Shown here one piece after another: positions 7,195 to 13,430 of a stretch of 13,430 nt of DNA. How positions within the stretch are numbered: position 1 is the first letter of the stretch; every line of letters begins with the position of its first letter. The notes below the pieces were generated by a model, which was given only the letters and a program-made list of their open reading frames with translations, made no database searches and was not told the DNA's origin. The translations under genes were made by a program, and so were the position numbers. The DNA is from Congregibacter sp. (GTDB taxonomy: Bacteria; Pseudomonadota; Gammaproteobacteria; Pseudomonadales; Halieaceae): contig JACETJ010000024.1 of assembly GCA_013911345.1 (NCBI GenBank), forward strand, positions 1-13,430, written 5' to 3'.

Positions 7195-8304
7195 ATGCTG
7201 TCTGACATTCCCACACTACTCGATGACATTAGCGCCGGCCGTATGGTCATACTGATGGATGATGAGGATCGTGAAAACGAAGGCGATCTGATTATCGCCG
7301 CCGAAAAAGTGACGCCGGAGATCGTCAATTTCTTTGCCACGGAAGCCTGCGGGTTGATCTGCATGCCCATCACGCCGGAGCGTGCGCGGCAGCTGAACCT
7401 CCCTCTGATGGTTCGCGATAACCGTTCCCAGCACGAGACCAACTTCACTGTGTCGATCGACGCCACGGAGCAGGTTGGCCCCGGTATCAGCGCCGCACAA
7501 CGCTCACATACGATCCTTCAAGCGATCGCAGAAAACGCCACATCCAAAGATATTCGTCAGCCGGGTCATATCTTTCCACTGGTGGCGAAACGGGGTGGCG
7601 TGCTAAAGCGCGCAGGTCATACTGAAGCGGGCGTCGATCTGGCGCGCATGGCTGGTCTGGCACCCGCAGCGGTGATTGTGGAAATCATGAACCCGGACGG
7701 CACCATGGCCCGCCGACCGGAGCTCGAGGTGTTTGCCCGTGAGCACGGCCTCAATATGGGCACCATCGCCGACCTGATTGAGTACCGGTCGCTTCATGAG
7801 CAATCGATTGAGCTACATAGCGCCGAGTCGATCCACACCGAGTGGGGACCCTTTACGCTTCATACCTTCAGGGATCTGATTGACGACATGCTGCATTTCG
7901 CCCTCTGCCTTGGCGATCTTAGTCAACCCGGCGCAGTACCGGTGCGGGTGCAGCCGGTGAACACCCTACGGGATCTGCTGGGCACCCAGTTAGACGCTGC
8001 GAACACACCAGGATGGTCTTATCGAGCGGCTATGAGCCACATTGCCAATGCCGGTAGAGGCGTGGTGGTATTGCTGGGGGGCGCCGAGACGCCAGCTACC
8101 ATCCTCGAAGATTTGGATCAGCTGCTGCACGCCGAGCAACGACCGGCACCGCCCCAGAACTACCGCTTGATTGGCACCGGTGCGCAGATCCTGAGGCACC
8201 TTGGGCTCAGCGATTTACAGTTGATGTCAGCACCGCTTCATTTCAACGCGCTGTCGGGCTTCAACCTGAACGTGACCGATTTTCTCGCCGCGCCGGGGCG
8301 CTGA
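7195..8304 (+). CDS. ribB: 3,4-dihydroxy-2-butanone 4-phosphate synthase with degenerate GTP cyclohydrolase II-like domain (RibBX type)
   Basis: This is a 369-residue two-domain protein. Residues 1-200 form an intact RibB, which makes 3,4-dihydroxy-2-butanone 4-phosphate from ribulose 5-phosphate for riboflavin synthesis. The acidic metal-binding loop DDEDRENEGD (22-31) and RAGHTEAGVDLARMAGLAP (139-157) are present. Residues about 205-367 align in order with GTP cyclohydrolase II, keeping the late RLIGTGAQILRHLGLSDLQLMS region (324-345). They lack the zinc-binding and catalytic segment normally reading SECLTGDxFGSLRCDCG; here the equivalent stretch is RVQPVNTLRDLLGTQLDAAN. This is the RibBX arrangement known in gammaproteobacteria, where RibB is functional and the second half is not a cyclohydrolase. 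A separate RibA gene is therefore expected elsewhere. No clear Shine-Dalgarno precedes the ATG, so coupling to the thiolase gene 14 bases upstream is likely. Confidence 0.9.
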   Translation: MLSDIPTLLDDISAGRMVILMDDEDRENEGDLIIAAEKVTPEIVNFFATEACGLICMPITPERARQLNLPLMVRDNRSQHETNFTVSIDATEQVGPGISAAQRSHTILQAIAENATSKDIRQPGHIFPLVAKRGGVLKRAGHTEAGVDLARMAGLAPAAVIVEIMNPDGTMARRPELEVFAREHGLNMGTIADLIEYRSLHEQSIELHSAESIHTEWGPFTLHTFRDLIDDMLHFALCLGDLSQPGAVPVRVQPVNTLRDLLGTQLDAANTPGWSYRAAMSHIANAGRGVVVLLGGAETPATILEDLDQLLHAEQRPAPPQNYRLIGTGAQILRHLGLSDLQLMSAPLHFNALSGFNLNVTDFLAAPGR

Positions 8305-8317
8305 CACCGGCTGTCAG
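8301..8317. repeat. Short perfect inverted repeat across the convergent ribB/nitroreductase stop codons
   Basis: CTGACA (8301-8306) and TGTCAG (8312-8317) form a six-base perfect stem around a CCGGC loop. Each arm contains one of the two facing TGA stop codons (8302-8304 plus strand, 8314-8316 minus strand). Neither side has a T-tract, so it is not a textbook terminator. It could act as a weak bidirectional terminator or be coincidental, since facing TGA and TCA triplets already supply half of the complementarity. Confidence 0.3.
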
Positions 8318-9015
8318 GAGTGGAAGGTCACCACGTCCTTTAACGCCGCCCGGTCCGTCCGGACCTCATTCACCGCCGTATCGGTGGGGAAACCGAAGCT
8401 CATGCCAAACATCAACTGCTCATGATCACCCAGCCCCAGCGTGGGCCGAATAACATTGGCAAGAAAAGCCAGCGCTGTCTGGGGGCATGACCCCAAACCA
8501 TGAGCCGTCAAACCGAGCATCACGGTTTGCGCAAACATGCCTAGATCACAGGCCTCGCGCAAACCGAATCCTGTCGGCAACGTAAAGAAAGCTACCGCGG
8601 GCGCATCAAAAAAACTGAAGTTGCGCATAAACCACGCGTTACGCTCAGCCTTCTGCTCTCTCGCGATGCCCAGTGAGTCATAAAGTGCCGTCGCCGACGC
8701 ATACTGGCGGTCTTTATAGACCCCTTCGTACTGCCCGTCGTAGGGGAAGTCGAGCGCGATCTCTCCCGCTGCAAATTTGGCAGGCAGCTCTGCCCTCAGT
8801 CTCTCCAACGTCTCACCGGTGACCACGTGTACGAACCATGGCTGGGTATTGCAGTTACTGGGTGCGCGCTGCGCGCCGCCAAACACTGACTCAATAATCT
8901 CGGTTGGCACGGGATCCGGTTTGAAATCCCGCATCGATCGCCGCCTAGCGACGATATCCAGAAAGAGTGCACCGGTATCTTCTGATTCACTCGTGTTCGC
9001 TGTCATTGGGTTCAC
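8314..9015 (-). CDS. Nitroreductase family FMN-dependent oxidoreductase
   Basis: This is a 233-residue nitroreductase of a longer subtype than the YdjA-like protein at 2390-2941. FMN-binding landmarks are RRRSMRDF (24-31) near the N-terminus and RAPSNCNTQPWFVHVV (50-65). The C-terminal half contains the segment HGLGSCPQTALAF. The family reduces nitro compounds, quinones or similar electron acceptors with NAD(P)H in the cytoplasm; the substrate is not predictable here. The start is decided by the ribosome binding site: AAGGAG on the minus strand (9025-9030) lies nine bases before a GTG at 9015, but 18 bases before the ATG at 9006. GTG is therefore preferred, adding three residues. It converges on the ribB-like gene with nine bases between the stop codons, and lies 118 bases downstream of the S41 protease gene, separated from it by a hairpin. 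Confidence 0.9.
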   Translation of the reverse strand: MNPMTANTSESEDTGALFLDIVARRRSMRDFKPDPVPTEIIESVFGGAQRAPSNCNTQPWFVHVVTGETLERLRAELPAKFAAGEIALDFPYDGQYEGVYKDRQYASATALYDSLGIAREQKAERNAWFMRNFSFFDAPAVAFFTLPTGFGLREACDLGMFAQTVMLGLTAHGLGSCPQTALAFLANVIRPTLGLGDHEQLMFGMSFGFPTDTAVNEVRTDRAALKDVVTFHS

Positions 9016-9024
9016 TGATTGACG

Positions 9025-9030
9025 CTCCTT
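9025..9030 (-). promoter_or_regulatory. Shine-Dalgarno that fixes the GTG start of the nitroreductase gene
   Basis: A perfect AAGGAG on the minus strand stands nine bases upstream of GTG at 9015, a good distance. The next in-frame ATG at 9006 is 18 bases away, which is too far. This supports a non-ATG start. Confidence 0.6.
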
Positions 9031-9078
9031 GAGGCGTTATCTTTTCGTCACTGCCTGAATCTACATCACCACCCGGCG

Positions 9079-9128
9079 AAAAAGCTCGGAGTAGCTCATG
9101 TTTACCGGCGAGATACCGTCACTCGCCG
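9079..9128 (-). terminator. Terminator-like hairpin after the S41 protease gene
   Basis: Read on the minus strand, the seven-base GC-rich perfect stem CGGCGAG/CTCGCCG (9122-9128 with 9106-9112) with a nine-base loop begins five bases after the protease stop codon (9134-9136). Immediately following T residues are missing. A second, weak AGCT/AGCT hairpin further on (9093-9096 with 9083-9086) does run into TTTTT (9079-9083). The pair probably ends most S41 transcripts before the nitroreductase gene. Confidence 0.42.
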
Positions 9129-9133
9129 CAATC

Positions 9134-10612
9134 TCATCGTCGATACTCGTCCACTCTCTCGGGAATGTATTCTGCATGGGACCAGGATGCGCCACCCTGC
9201 CGCTCGCTGGCTAGTGTTGTCCAGGCAGCGCCGGTTTGGGATGTCGGACAAGCCCCTTCTCCCAGCCAGTTCAACGCGGTGGCTACCAGCGTCTCGTCGG
9301 GATCGCCAAAAGCATTGAAGAAGTCGTCCTCAGCCGAGCACAGCGTGAACCGCCCTGTCCCGTTGAGGCCGACCTGATGGTACCCCCCCTGATTCTCGCC
9401 GTTGACAATTTCGAAGGCCGTCATCCTGAGCGCCACATCGCAATCCTCCCGCTCAAGTCCATCGATACCCTCGTGCATATCCCAGCGGCCTTGCCCGACC
9501 TGCTTACCGTAGGTATCGGCACCCACCATGACCACTTCGACATGGGGGTCGAGGCCATTGATGACCAATTCGCTGGCCGAGGCAGTGCTACCTGACGTAA
9601 TGAAGGCAATGCGGATCGGCGAGAACGTCTCGGGCAGCTCATCGAACAGCCCCCAGTTGTCAGTATCCTCGTTGTAGTCGGGATGCTGATCGTTGACCTG
9701 AATCTTGTATGAGGCCTCTCCGTTCGCGGTCATCCCTGCGAGCAGATCGAGCATGGTGTCGGCAACACTCAGCAATCCGCCGCCGTTGTAACGCAAATCG
9801 ATGATGAGGTCGGTGACGCCCCCTTGCTTAAACAAAGTAGCGGCGTCGGACAGCGAAGGAAAACCATCATCCGATGACAGCGCCGAGTTGGTGAACTGTC
9901 GAAAGTGCAGGTAACCCACTGGGGAGAGACCGGATCGCTCAATCAATAAAGGCTCGCCCGCCAGTGCCGGCGGGGCCAACTCCTCCTTGGCGACCGTCAG
10001 TTCAATTTCTTGACCATCTTGCAAGAACCGGAAACCGCGCTCGACGCCCACCTCGCTTGCCCCGTAGACCTCTTGGCTCGTGGCACCGCGCGCACTCAAT
10101 TCGTCAACTGTCTCGAAGCCTGAGCCGGTATCAACGGCGAGCAGTTCCATGCCTCTTCTCATGCCTGCTGCCCAGGCCGGCCCACTCTCAAAGACATCCA
10201 AGATGAAGAGCCCGCTCTCATCGTTGCGGAATCCAAATCCGATGTAGGCGCCAGAGCTGATATCGGTCTCGTCTTCGGTGATGGTAGTCATGCGGGAGAA
10301 GCCCCCGCGACCATCATCAATCAGAGGCTGCAGGCGGGCGTCCAGATACGCCTGTGCGCTGCCGTATTCACTTTTGTCGACGCTGGCCATTTCGTCATAC
10401 CAGAGGTACCAGGAGTCGGTGACGGCCTCGACAAAGTCGATCTGTGCCGACACCCCGCAGGCGCCGTCATCATCCGAGTCTCCTGATGTATCTCCACCCG
10501 AGTCGCCGCCATCTGCCACAGGGGGTGCCGGCGGCGGCGAGCTGTCTCCACCACCACAGGCTGCTAATAACAGAGCGCAAAAAACAGTAAGAAACCAACG
10601 TGTAGCGTGCAT
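9134..10612 (-). CDS. Secreted S41 family serine protease, predicted lipoprotein
   Basis: This is a 492-residue exported protease. Residues 1-18 are a lipoprotein signal peptide with lipobox LAAC (Cys19 lipidated). A Gly/Ser/Pro/Asp-rich flexible linker follows (20-50), and then an N-terminal helical domain. A PDZ-like domain spans about 122-210 (YIGFGFRNDESGLFILDVF, GPAWAAGMRRGMELLAVD). The S41 catalytic domain spans about 228-480. The catalytic dyad is Ser345 in GSTASASE and Lys370 in TYGKQVGQG, 25 residues apart as in E. coli Tsp. The motif DLRYNGGG (272-279) is also present. Such proteins act as membrane-tethered C-terminal-processing-type peptidases in the envelope; the substrate is unknown. 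The ATG at 10612 is preceded by AAGGTG at a suitable distance. The gene is divergent from the anchored protein gene at 10749. Family assignment is firm. Confidence 0.93.
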   Translation of the reverse strand: MHATRWFLTVFCALLLAACGGGDSSPPPAPPVADGGDSGGDTSGDSDDDGACGVSAQIDFVEAVTDSWYLWYDEMASVDKSEYGSAQAYLDARLQPLIDDGRGGFSRMTTITEDETDISSGAYIGFGFRNDESGLFILDVFESGPAWAAGMRRGMELLAVDTGSGFETVDELSARGATSQEVYGASEVGVERGFRFLQDGQEIELTVAKEELAPPALAGEPLLIERSGLSPVGYLHFRQFTNSALSSDDGFPSLSDAATLFKQGGVTDLIIDLRYNGGGLLSVADTMLDLLAGMTANGEASYKIQVNDQHPDYNEDTDNWGLFDELPETFSPIRIAFITSGSTASASELVINGLDPHVEVVMVGADTYGKQVGQGRWDMHEGIDGLEREDCDVALRMTAFEIVNGENQGGYHQVGLNGTGRFTLCSAEDDFFNAFGDPDETLVATALNWLGEGACPTSQTGAAWTTLASERQGGASWSHAEYIPERVDEYRR

Positions 10613-10644
10613 CCTTTCACCTTAAAACAGTCCACAATTCCTTA

Positions 10645-10672
10645 AATGTAACACCTTCGATCCCATTCTGAA
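10645..10672 (-). promoter_or_regulatory. Weak candidate promoter for the S41 protease gene
   Basis: On the minus strand TTCAGA (10667-10672) and TACATT (10645-10650) each match the sigma70 boxes at four of six positions with a 16-base spacer, about 33 bases before the protease ATG. The divergent gap 10613-10748 must hold promoters for both genes. No convincing plus-strand promoter could be picked out in it. Confidence 0.25.
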
Positions 10673-10748
10673 GATGCCAATAGGCGAGATTGTCTGGGGC
10701 CGCGCACTGTGTCATGTTCACCATCATCAGCCACTTGGAGAGCACACA

Positions 10749-11216
10749 ATGCAGACAGGCTACGGACCAGCACTCCTATTAGGCGTTCTCATCGGTGGGG
10801 CGATCTTGTTGGACGACGTGATTGCGCCCGAACGAAAAGGTCCACCGCCACGCGTGGCGATGTTCCATCATGACGAGGACGGGCTGGGCTCTAAAGCACT
10901 CGGAGCAAGCGATGATCACAATGTCTGGGTGATCAAAGCCGACGACGCCAGCGCACACGAAATCCACAAGGAAGTAAAAATCCATCTCGAAACCGAGGCA
11001 ACTGACTCATCGCAGCAAGAAGAACTGATAATTTCAGTGAGTGTCGACACGGACGATGAACCGACCGGTGACCTTGCTGCAGCCATTGGAGCTGTGATCG
11101 ATTCGGCCAGAGCCGAGGGTCGGCAGCCTACCAAAGCAGAGATTGAGGCAGCGGTGTCCCAGGTAGCGGGCAACGCGAAGTCGATCGATGTTGAAGTGCT
11201 ATCTGGCGGCGAATAA
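10749..11216 (+). CDS. Small membrane-anchored acidic protein of unknown function
   Basis: From the ATG at 10749 the product is 155 residues. It has one N-terminal hydrophobic segment (about 7-21, PALLLGVLIGGAILL), then a Pro/Lys-rich stretch (28-35), then a predominantly acidic polar domain with several aspartate and glutamate clusters (DDEPTGD, HLETEATDSSQQEEL). I recognise no family. The start is supported by TTGGAG eight bases upstream and by the hydrophobic segment beginning close to it; an in-frame ATG at 10674 would add 25 residues rich in His and without a ribosome binding site. The segment could be an uncleaved signal anchor placing the acidic domain in the periplasm. The gene lies 185 bases upstream of lemA on the same strand and is divergent from a secreted protease gene. 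A role with either neighbour is only a guess. Confidence 0.7.
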   Translation: MQTGYGPALLLGVLIGGAILLDDVIAPERKGPPPRVAMFHHDEDGLGSKALGASDDHNVWVIKADDASAHEIHKEVKIHLETEATDSSQQEELIISVSVDTDDEPTGDLAAAIGAVIDSARAEGRQPTKAEIEAAVSQVAGNAKSIDVEVLSGGE

Positions 11217-11271
11217 TGCACCAGCTCGGGGTTTGCCCGTCCGGCACGCAGTGATCGCTGCCTGAATCCAC

Positions 11272-11300
11272 TTATCGGGACCAGGGTCTGATGCTATTCT
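11272..11300 (+). promoter_or_regulatory. Candidate extended -10 promoter for lemA
   Basis: TGCTATTCT (11292-11300) fits an extended -10 element (TGn followed by TATTCT). A weak -35 candidate TTATCG (11272-11277) is 17 bases upstream. It would give a leader of roughly 95 bases before lemA. The match is modest and unproven. Confidence 0.3.
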
Positions 11301-11390
11301 CCACACAGTTGGCATCGCGGTTCGAGCGCCCTCATTGACGGCGCCGCAAGGGAATTCAACCAACACCCAAACCCAATGGAATGGATTAAA

Positions 11391-11397
11391 AGGGAGG
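11391..11397 (+). promoter_or_regulatory. Strong Shine-Dalgarno of lemA
   Basis: AGGGAGG stands four bases before the lemA ATG at 11402. It is one of the strongest ribosome binding sites in the window and contrasts with the following M48 gene, which has none visible and starts at GTG. Confidence 0.6.
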
Positions 11398-11401
11398 CTT
11401 T

Positions 11402-12001
11402 ATGGAAACAAGCACTTGGATCACTCTTGGCGTCATTGTCCTCATCATCGTGTGGGCAGTGGCCATCTACAACCAACTCGTTTCACTGTCTAATCGCTAC
11501 AAGAATGGCTTCGCGCAGATCGAAGTCCAGCTCAAACGCCGCTACGATCTGATACCCAACCTTGTGGAGACGGCTAAAGGTTATCTGAGCCACGAGAAGG
11601 AGACGCTCGAAGCCGTCATTCTGGCTCGCAACGAGGCGGCTGCCGCACTGGGTCAATTGAGCAACGGCGATATCACGGCGAGCGGCATCCAAGGCCTCTC
11701 GGGGGCGGAGACTGCTCTGACCGGGGCGCTGGGCAAGCTGAACGTGGTGATGGAAGCCTACCCTGACCTCAAAGCCAGCGCGAACATGCAGCAACTCAGC
11801 GAGGAGCTCACGTCGACAGAAAACCGCGTCGCGTTTGCACGTCAAGGCTTTAATGACGCTGTGATGTCCTACAACACCTACCGACAGTCTTTTCCGAATA
11901 TTGTGATCGCCAACCAGTTCGGACACCGGGAAGACGCAGAACTGCTGGAGTTTGAGGACAGCGCAGCCATTCAGGCCGCCCCCAACGTCAGCTTTTCCTG
12001 A
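11402..12001 (+). CDS. lemA: LemA family membrane protein
   Basis: This 199-residue protein has one N-terminal membrane segment (about 7-24) followed by a long helical domain. The family signature is clear: NRYKNGFAQIEVQLKRRYDL (31-50), continuing IPNLVETAKGY (51-61), then the later AYPDLKAS, ENRVAFARQGFNDAV and YNTYRQSFPN segments. LemA proteins are anchored with the helical bundle exposed. Their biochemical role is poorly defined, but they are often encoded with M48 metallopeptidases, as here, where the peptidase gene begins 14 bases after the stop. The name LemA here means the Listeria/Thermotoga-type family, not the unrelated Pseudomonas sensor kinase once given the same name. A very good ribosome binding site fixes the start. 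Confidence 0.93.
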   Translation: METSTWITLGVIVLIIVWAVAIYNQLVSLSNRYKNGFAQIEVQLKRRYDLIPNLVETAKGYLSHEKETLEAVILARNEAAAALGQLSNGDITASGIQGLSGAETALTGALGKLNVVMEAYPDLKASANMQQLSEELTSTENRVAFARQGFNDAVMSYNTYRQSFPNIVIANQFGHREDAELLEFEDSAAIQAAPNVSFS

Positions 12002-12015
12002 GTAGCATCTGAATC

Positions 12016-13430
12016 GTGGACTTTTTCCGCGAGCAGGACATCGCGCGGCGCAATACCCGTCTGCTGACGGGGTTGTTTTGTCTGGCGGTGCTGGCGCTCA
12101 TTGTGATCACCAACTTATTGTTTGTCGGGTTCCTGATTTTTGAATCAGGTGGCGGCGATCTCAATGCGAGCGGCAGTGGTGCCGACTGGAAATCGTTCTT
12201 TGCCGTCGGCGCTGTCGTCGCCTTTATCGTGGGCGCAGTCGTGCTGGTCAACTGGATTAACTTCGCAAGGGGCGGCAAGCAAGTTGCGGCCGCTTTAGGT
12301 GGCAGACTGGTGCAACCCGGTTCGGGCGAAGCATTGGAGCAACGCGCCGCCAATATCGTTCAGGAAATGGCGCTCGCAGCGAATATGCCAGCCCCCTCAC
12401 TGTTCGTCCTTGATGAAGAACCCGGAATCAACGCGTTCGCCGCCGGTACCACTCCGGCCAACGCGGTTGTTGCCGTGACTCGCGGAGCCCTGACGACATT
12501 AAACCGCGATCAGCTACAGGGGGTGATCGGGCACGAGTTCAGCCATATTCTGAACGGCGACATGCGGCTTAGCATCCGTCTGGCCGCCATGCTTCGGGGC
12601 ATTACTTTTATCGGCGACGTGGGGAGCCTGCTTTTGCGCAGCGCAGCGCATCGCCGTCGCTACCGCAGCAGCAGCAAAAACGATGACCGCGGTGCCCTCT
12701 TGGCGATTGGTCTCGGCCTTTACCTAATTGGACTGTTGGGGGGGTTGATGGCAGGACTCATTAAATCTGCCATCTCCAAGCAAAAGGAATATCTCGCCGA
12801 TGCCTCAGCGGTGCAGTTCACCCGAAACCCCGACGGGATTGGTAACGCTTTGAAAATCATCGGCGGACACAGCGCCGGTACCTTCGTCGAGACGGCGCGG
12901 GCGGAGGAGATGTCGCACCTCTTTTTTGGGCAGGTGAAGCATCGCCTCTGGAGCGGATTTGCCACTCATCCACCCATAGAAGAACGGATCGAGCGCATCG
13001 ACCCACAGTGGGACGGCCAATTTCTCGCCCCATCGACCACAGGGATCGATGAATCACCGGAGAAAACTGAAGACGACCCGGGCCGGCGAGCTGCTCTCGA
13101 AGCCATAGCCGTCGCGGCAACGGCTGTCGCCGCGTCGGGCTCTGAATCCAGTGCGCATACGCAGAACCGACAGACCGATGACGCGAACCTAGTACTAGAA
13201 GAAAGTCAAAATTCTCTCGGTGCGATGGCCCTAGTACTGGCACTGGCTTGGGATCCTCTACACAGCGACACCCAGGAGCACGCTTTAGTCGAGGCGAATA
13301 TCGACGGTCTTGCCGATACGGTCCGGCGCTGGCGCGAGCCCTTGCGGTCGCGCTCACCGGCACAGCGTCTGCATATATTGGAACTCTGTCTCCCCACGCT
13401 CCGCGGACTGTCAGAGGCCCAGTATCGGGT
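12016..13430 (+). CDS. M48 family integral-membrane zinc metallopeptidase (3' end outside window)
   Basis: The frame from GTG at 12016 stays open to the right edge, giving 471 codons. Two membrane helices (about 16-41 and 60-82) precede the catalytic domain. The zinc site is HEFSH (173-177) in GVIGHEFSHILNGD, with the third ligand Glu258 in KEYLADASAV. More hydrophobic segments lie at about 185-209 and 226-252. After THPPIEERIERIDP (317-330), where HtpX-like peptidases usually end, the chain continues for at least 140 residues with an Ala/Ser/Asp-rich linker and a further helical region. GTG is chosen because a stop (12010-12012) lies two codons upstream in frame and the family begins DFFxxQDxARRNTR exactly here. 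No Shine-Dalgarno is visible, so coupling to lemA is likely. Membrane protein quality control is the expected role. Confidence 0.92.
   Translation, partial: MDFFREQDIARRNTRLLTGLFCLAVLALIVITNLLFVGFLIFESGGGDLNASGSGADWKSFFAVGAVVAFIVGAVVLVNWINFARGGKQVAAALGGRLVQPGSGEALEQRAANIVQEMALAANMPAPSLFVLDEEPGINAFAAGTTPANAVVAVTRGALTTLNRDQLQGVIGHEFSHILNGDMRLSIRLAAMLRGITFIGDVGSLLLRSAAHRRRYRSSSKNDDRGALLAIGLGLYLIGLLGGLMAGLIKSAISKQKEYLADASAVQFTRNPDGIGNALKIIGGHSAGTFVETARAEEMSHLFFGQVKHRLWSGFATHPPIEERIERIDPQWDGQFLAPSTTGIDESPEKTEDDPGRRAALEAIAVAATAVAASGSESSAHTQNRQTDDANLVLEESQNSLGAMALVLALAWDPLHSDTQEHALVEANIDGLADTVRRWREPLRSRSPAQRLHILELCLPTLRGLSEAQYR

Larger units (their letters stand above)
11217..11401. other. Intergenic region upstream of lemA
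   Basis: These 185 bases contain no supportable gene. A short hairpin (CGGG/CCCG around a GTTTG loop, about 11227-11239) lies just after the upstream stop but has no T-tract. A second small inverted repeat GCGCC/GGCGC (11326-11330 with 11340-11344) lies nearer lemA. A minus-strand open frame from 11476 to 11294 is antisense to lemA and has no coding support. Confidence 0.5.

Noticed and set aside
10674..10748. Upstream ATG for the anchored acidic protein
   Set aside because: No ribosome binding site is visible, and it would bury the hydrophobic anchor behind a His-rich stretch. ATG 10749 has a good TTGGAG.
11483..11926. Minus-strand open frame inside lemA
   Set aside because: It is antisense to an unmistakable LemA coding sequence and has no supporting features.
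13031..13051. Inverted repeat CATCGA/TCGATG
   Set aside because: It is a six-base repeat inside the M48 coding frame with no context for regulation; chance is sufficient.
1..13430. Defence system, prophage, transposon or CRISPR array
   Set aside because: No transposase, integrase, terminal inverted repeats, direct-repeat array or nuclease/helicase genes are present. Gene content is metabolic and envelope housekeeping.

Overview
This window looks like ordinary chromosomal DNA from a moderately GC-rich gammaproteobacterium, probably a marine relative of Pseudomonas or the Halieaceae/Cellvibrionales. That assignment is inferred from protein content: a FabY-type ketosynthase, a RibB with a decayed cyclohydrolase half, a YdjA-like nitroreductase and a LemA plus M48 pair. 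No rRNA, tRNA, CRISPR array, insertion sequence, integrase or phage gene was seen.

The left edge (1-464, plus strand) carries the 3' end of an unrecognised gene. Its stop codon directly abuts the stop of the leftward run that follows. From 4822 down to 465 four genes read leftward: a FabY-like beta-ketoacyl-ACP synthase, a YdjA-like nitroreductase, a membrane-anchored parvulin-like protein, and a HupE/UreJ-type membrane protein. The last two overlap by four bases. Divergent from fabY, and reading rightward from about 4906 to 8304, are a GlxA-type (DJ-1/PfpI plus AraC helix-turn-helix) regulator, a thiolase, and a RibB fused to a degenerate GTP cyclohydrolase II domain. The fabY/regulator gap is short. 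It holds a good sigma70-like promoter and two 15-bp direct repeats offset by exactly 21 bp, a plausible operator for the regulator.

From 10612 down to 8314 two genes read leftward: a secreted S41 protease lipoprotein, followed by a terminator-like hairpin, and a second nitroreductase. The right end (10749-13430) reads rightward: a small membrane-anchored acidic protein of unknown function, LemA, and an M48 family integral-membrane zinc metallopeptidase that runs off the window.

Together the genes suggest three loose themes. One is fatty-acid initiation and thiolase chemistry under a GlxA-like regulator. Another is flavin supply (RibB) near two FMN-dependent nitroreductases. The third is envelope protein quality control (parvulin, S41 protease, LemA/M48). 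No convincing new defence or mobile system was found. The most checkable unusual signals are the operator-like repeats with the start-site ambiguity of the regulator gene, and the uncharacterised anchored protein upstream of lemA.
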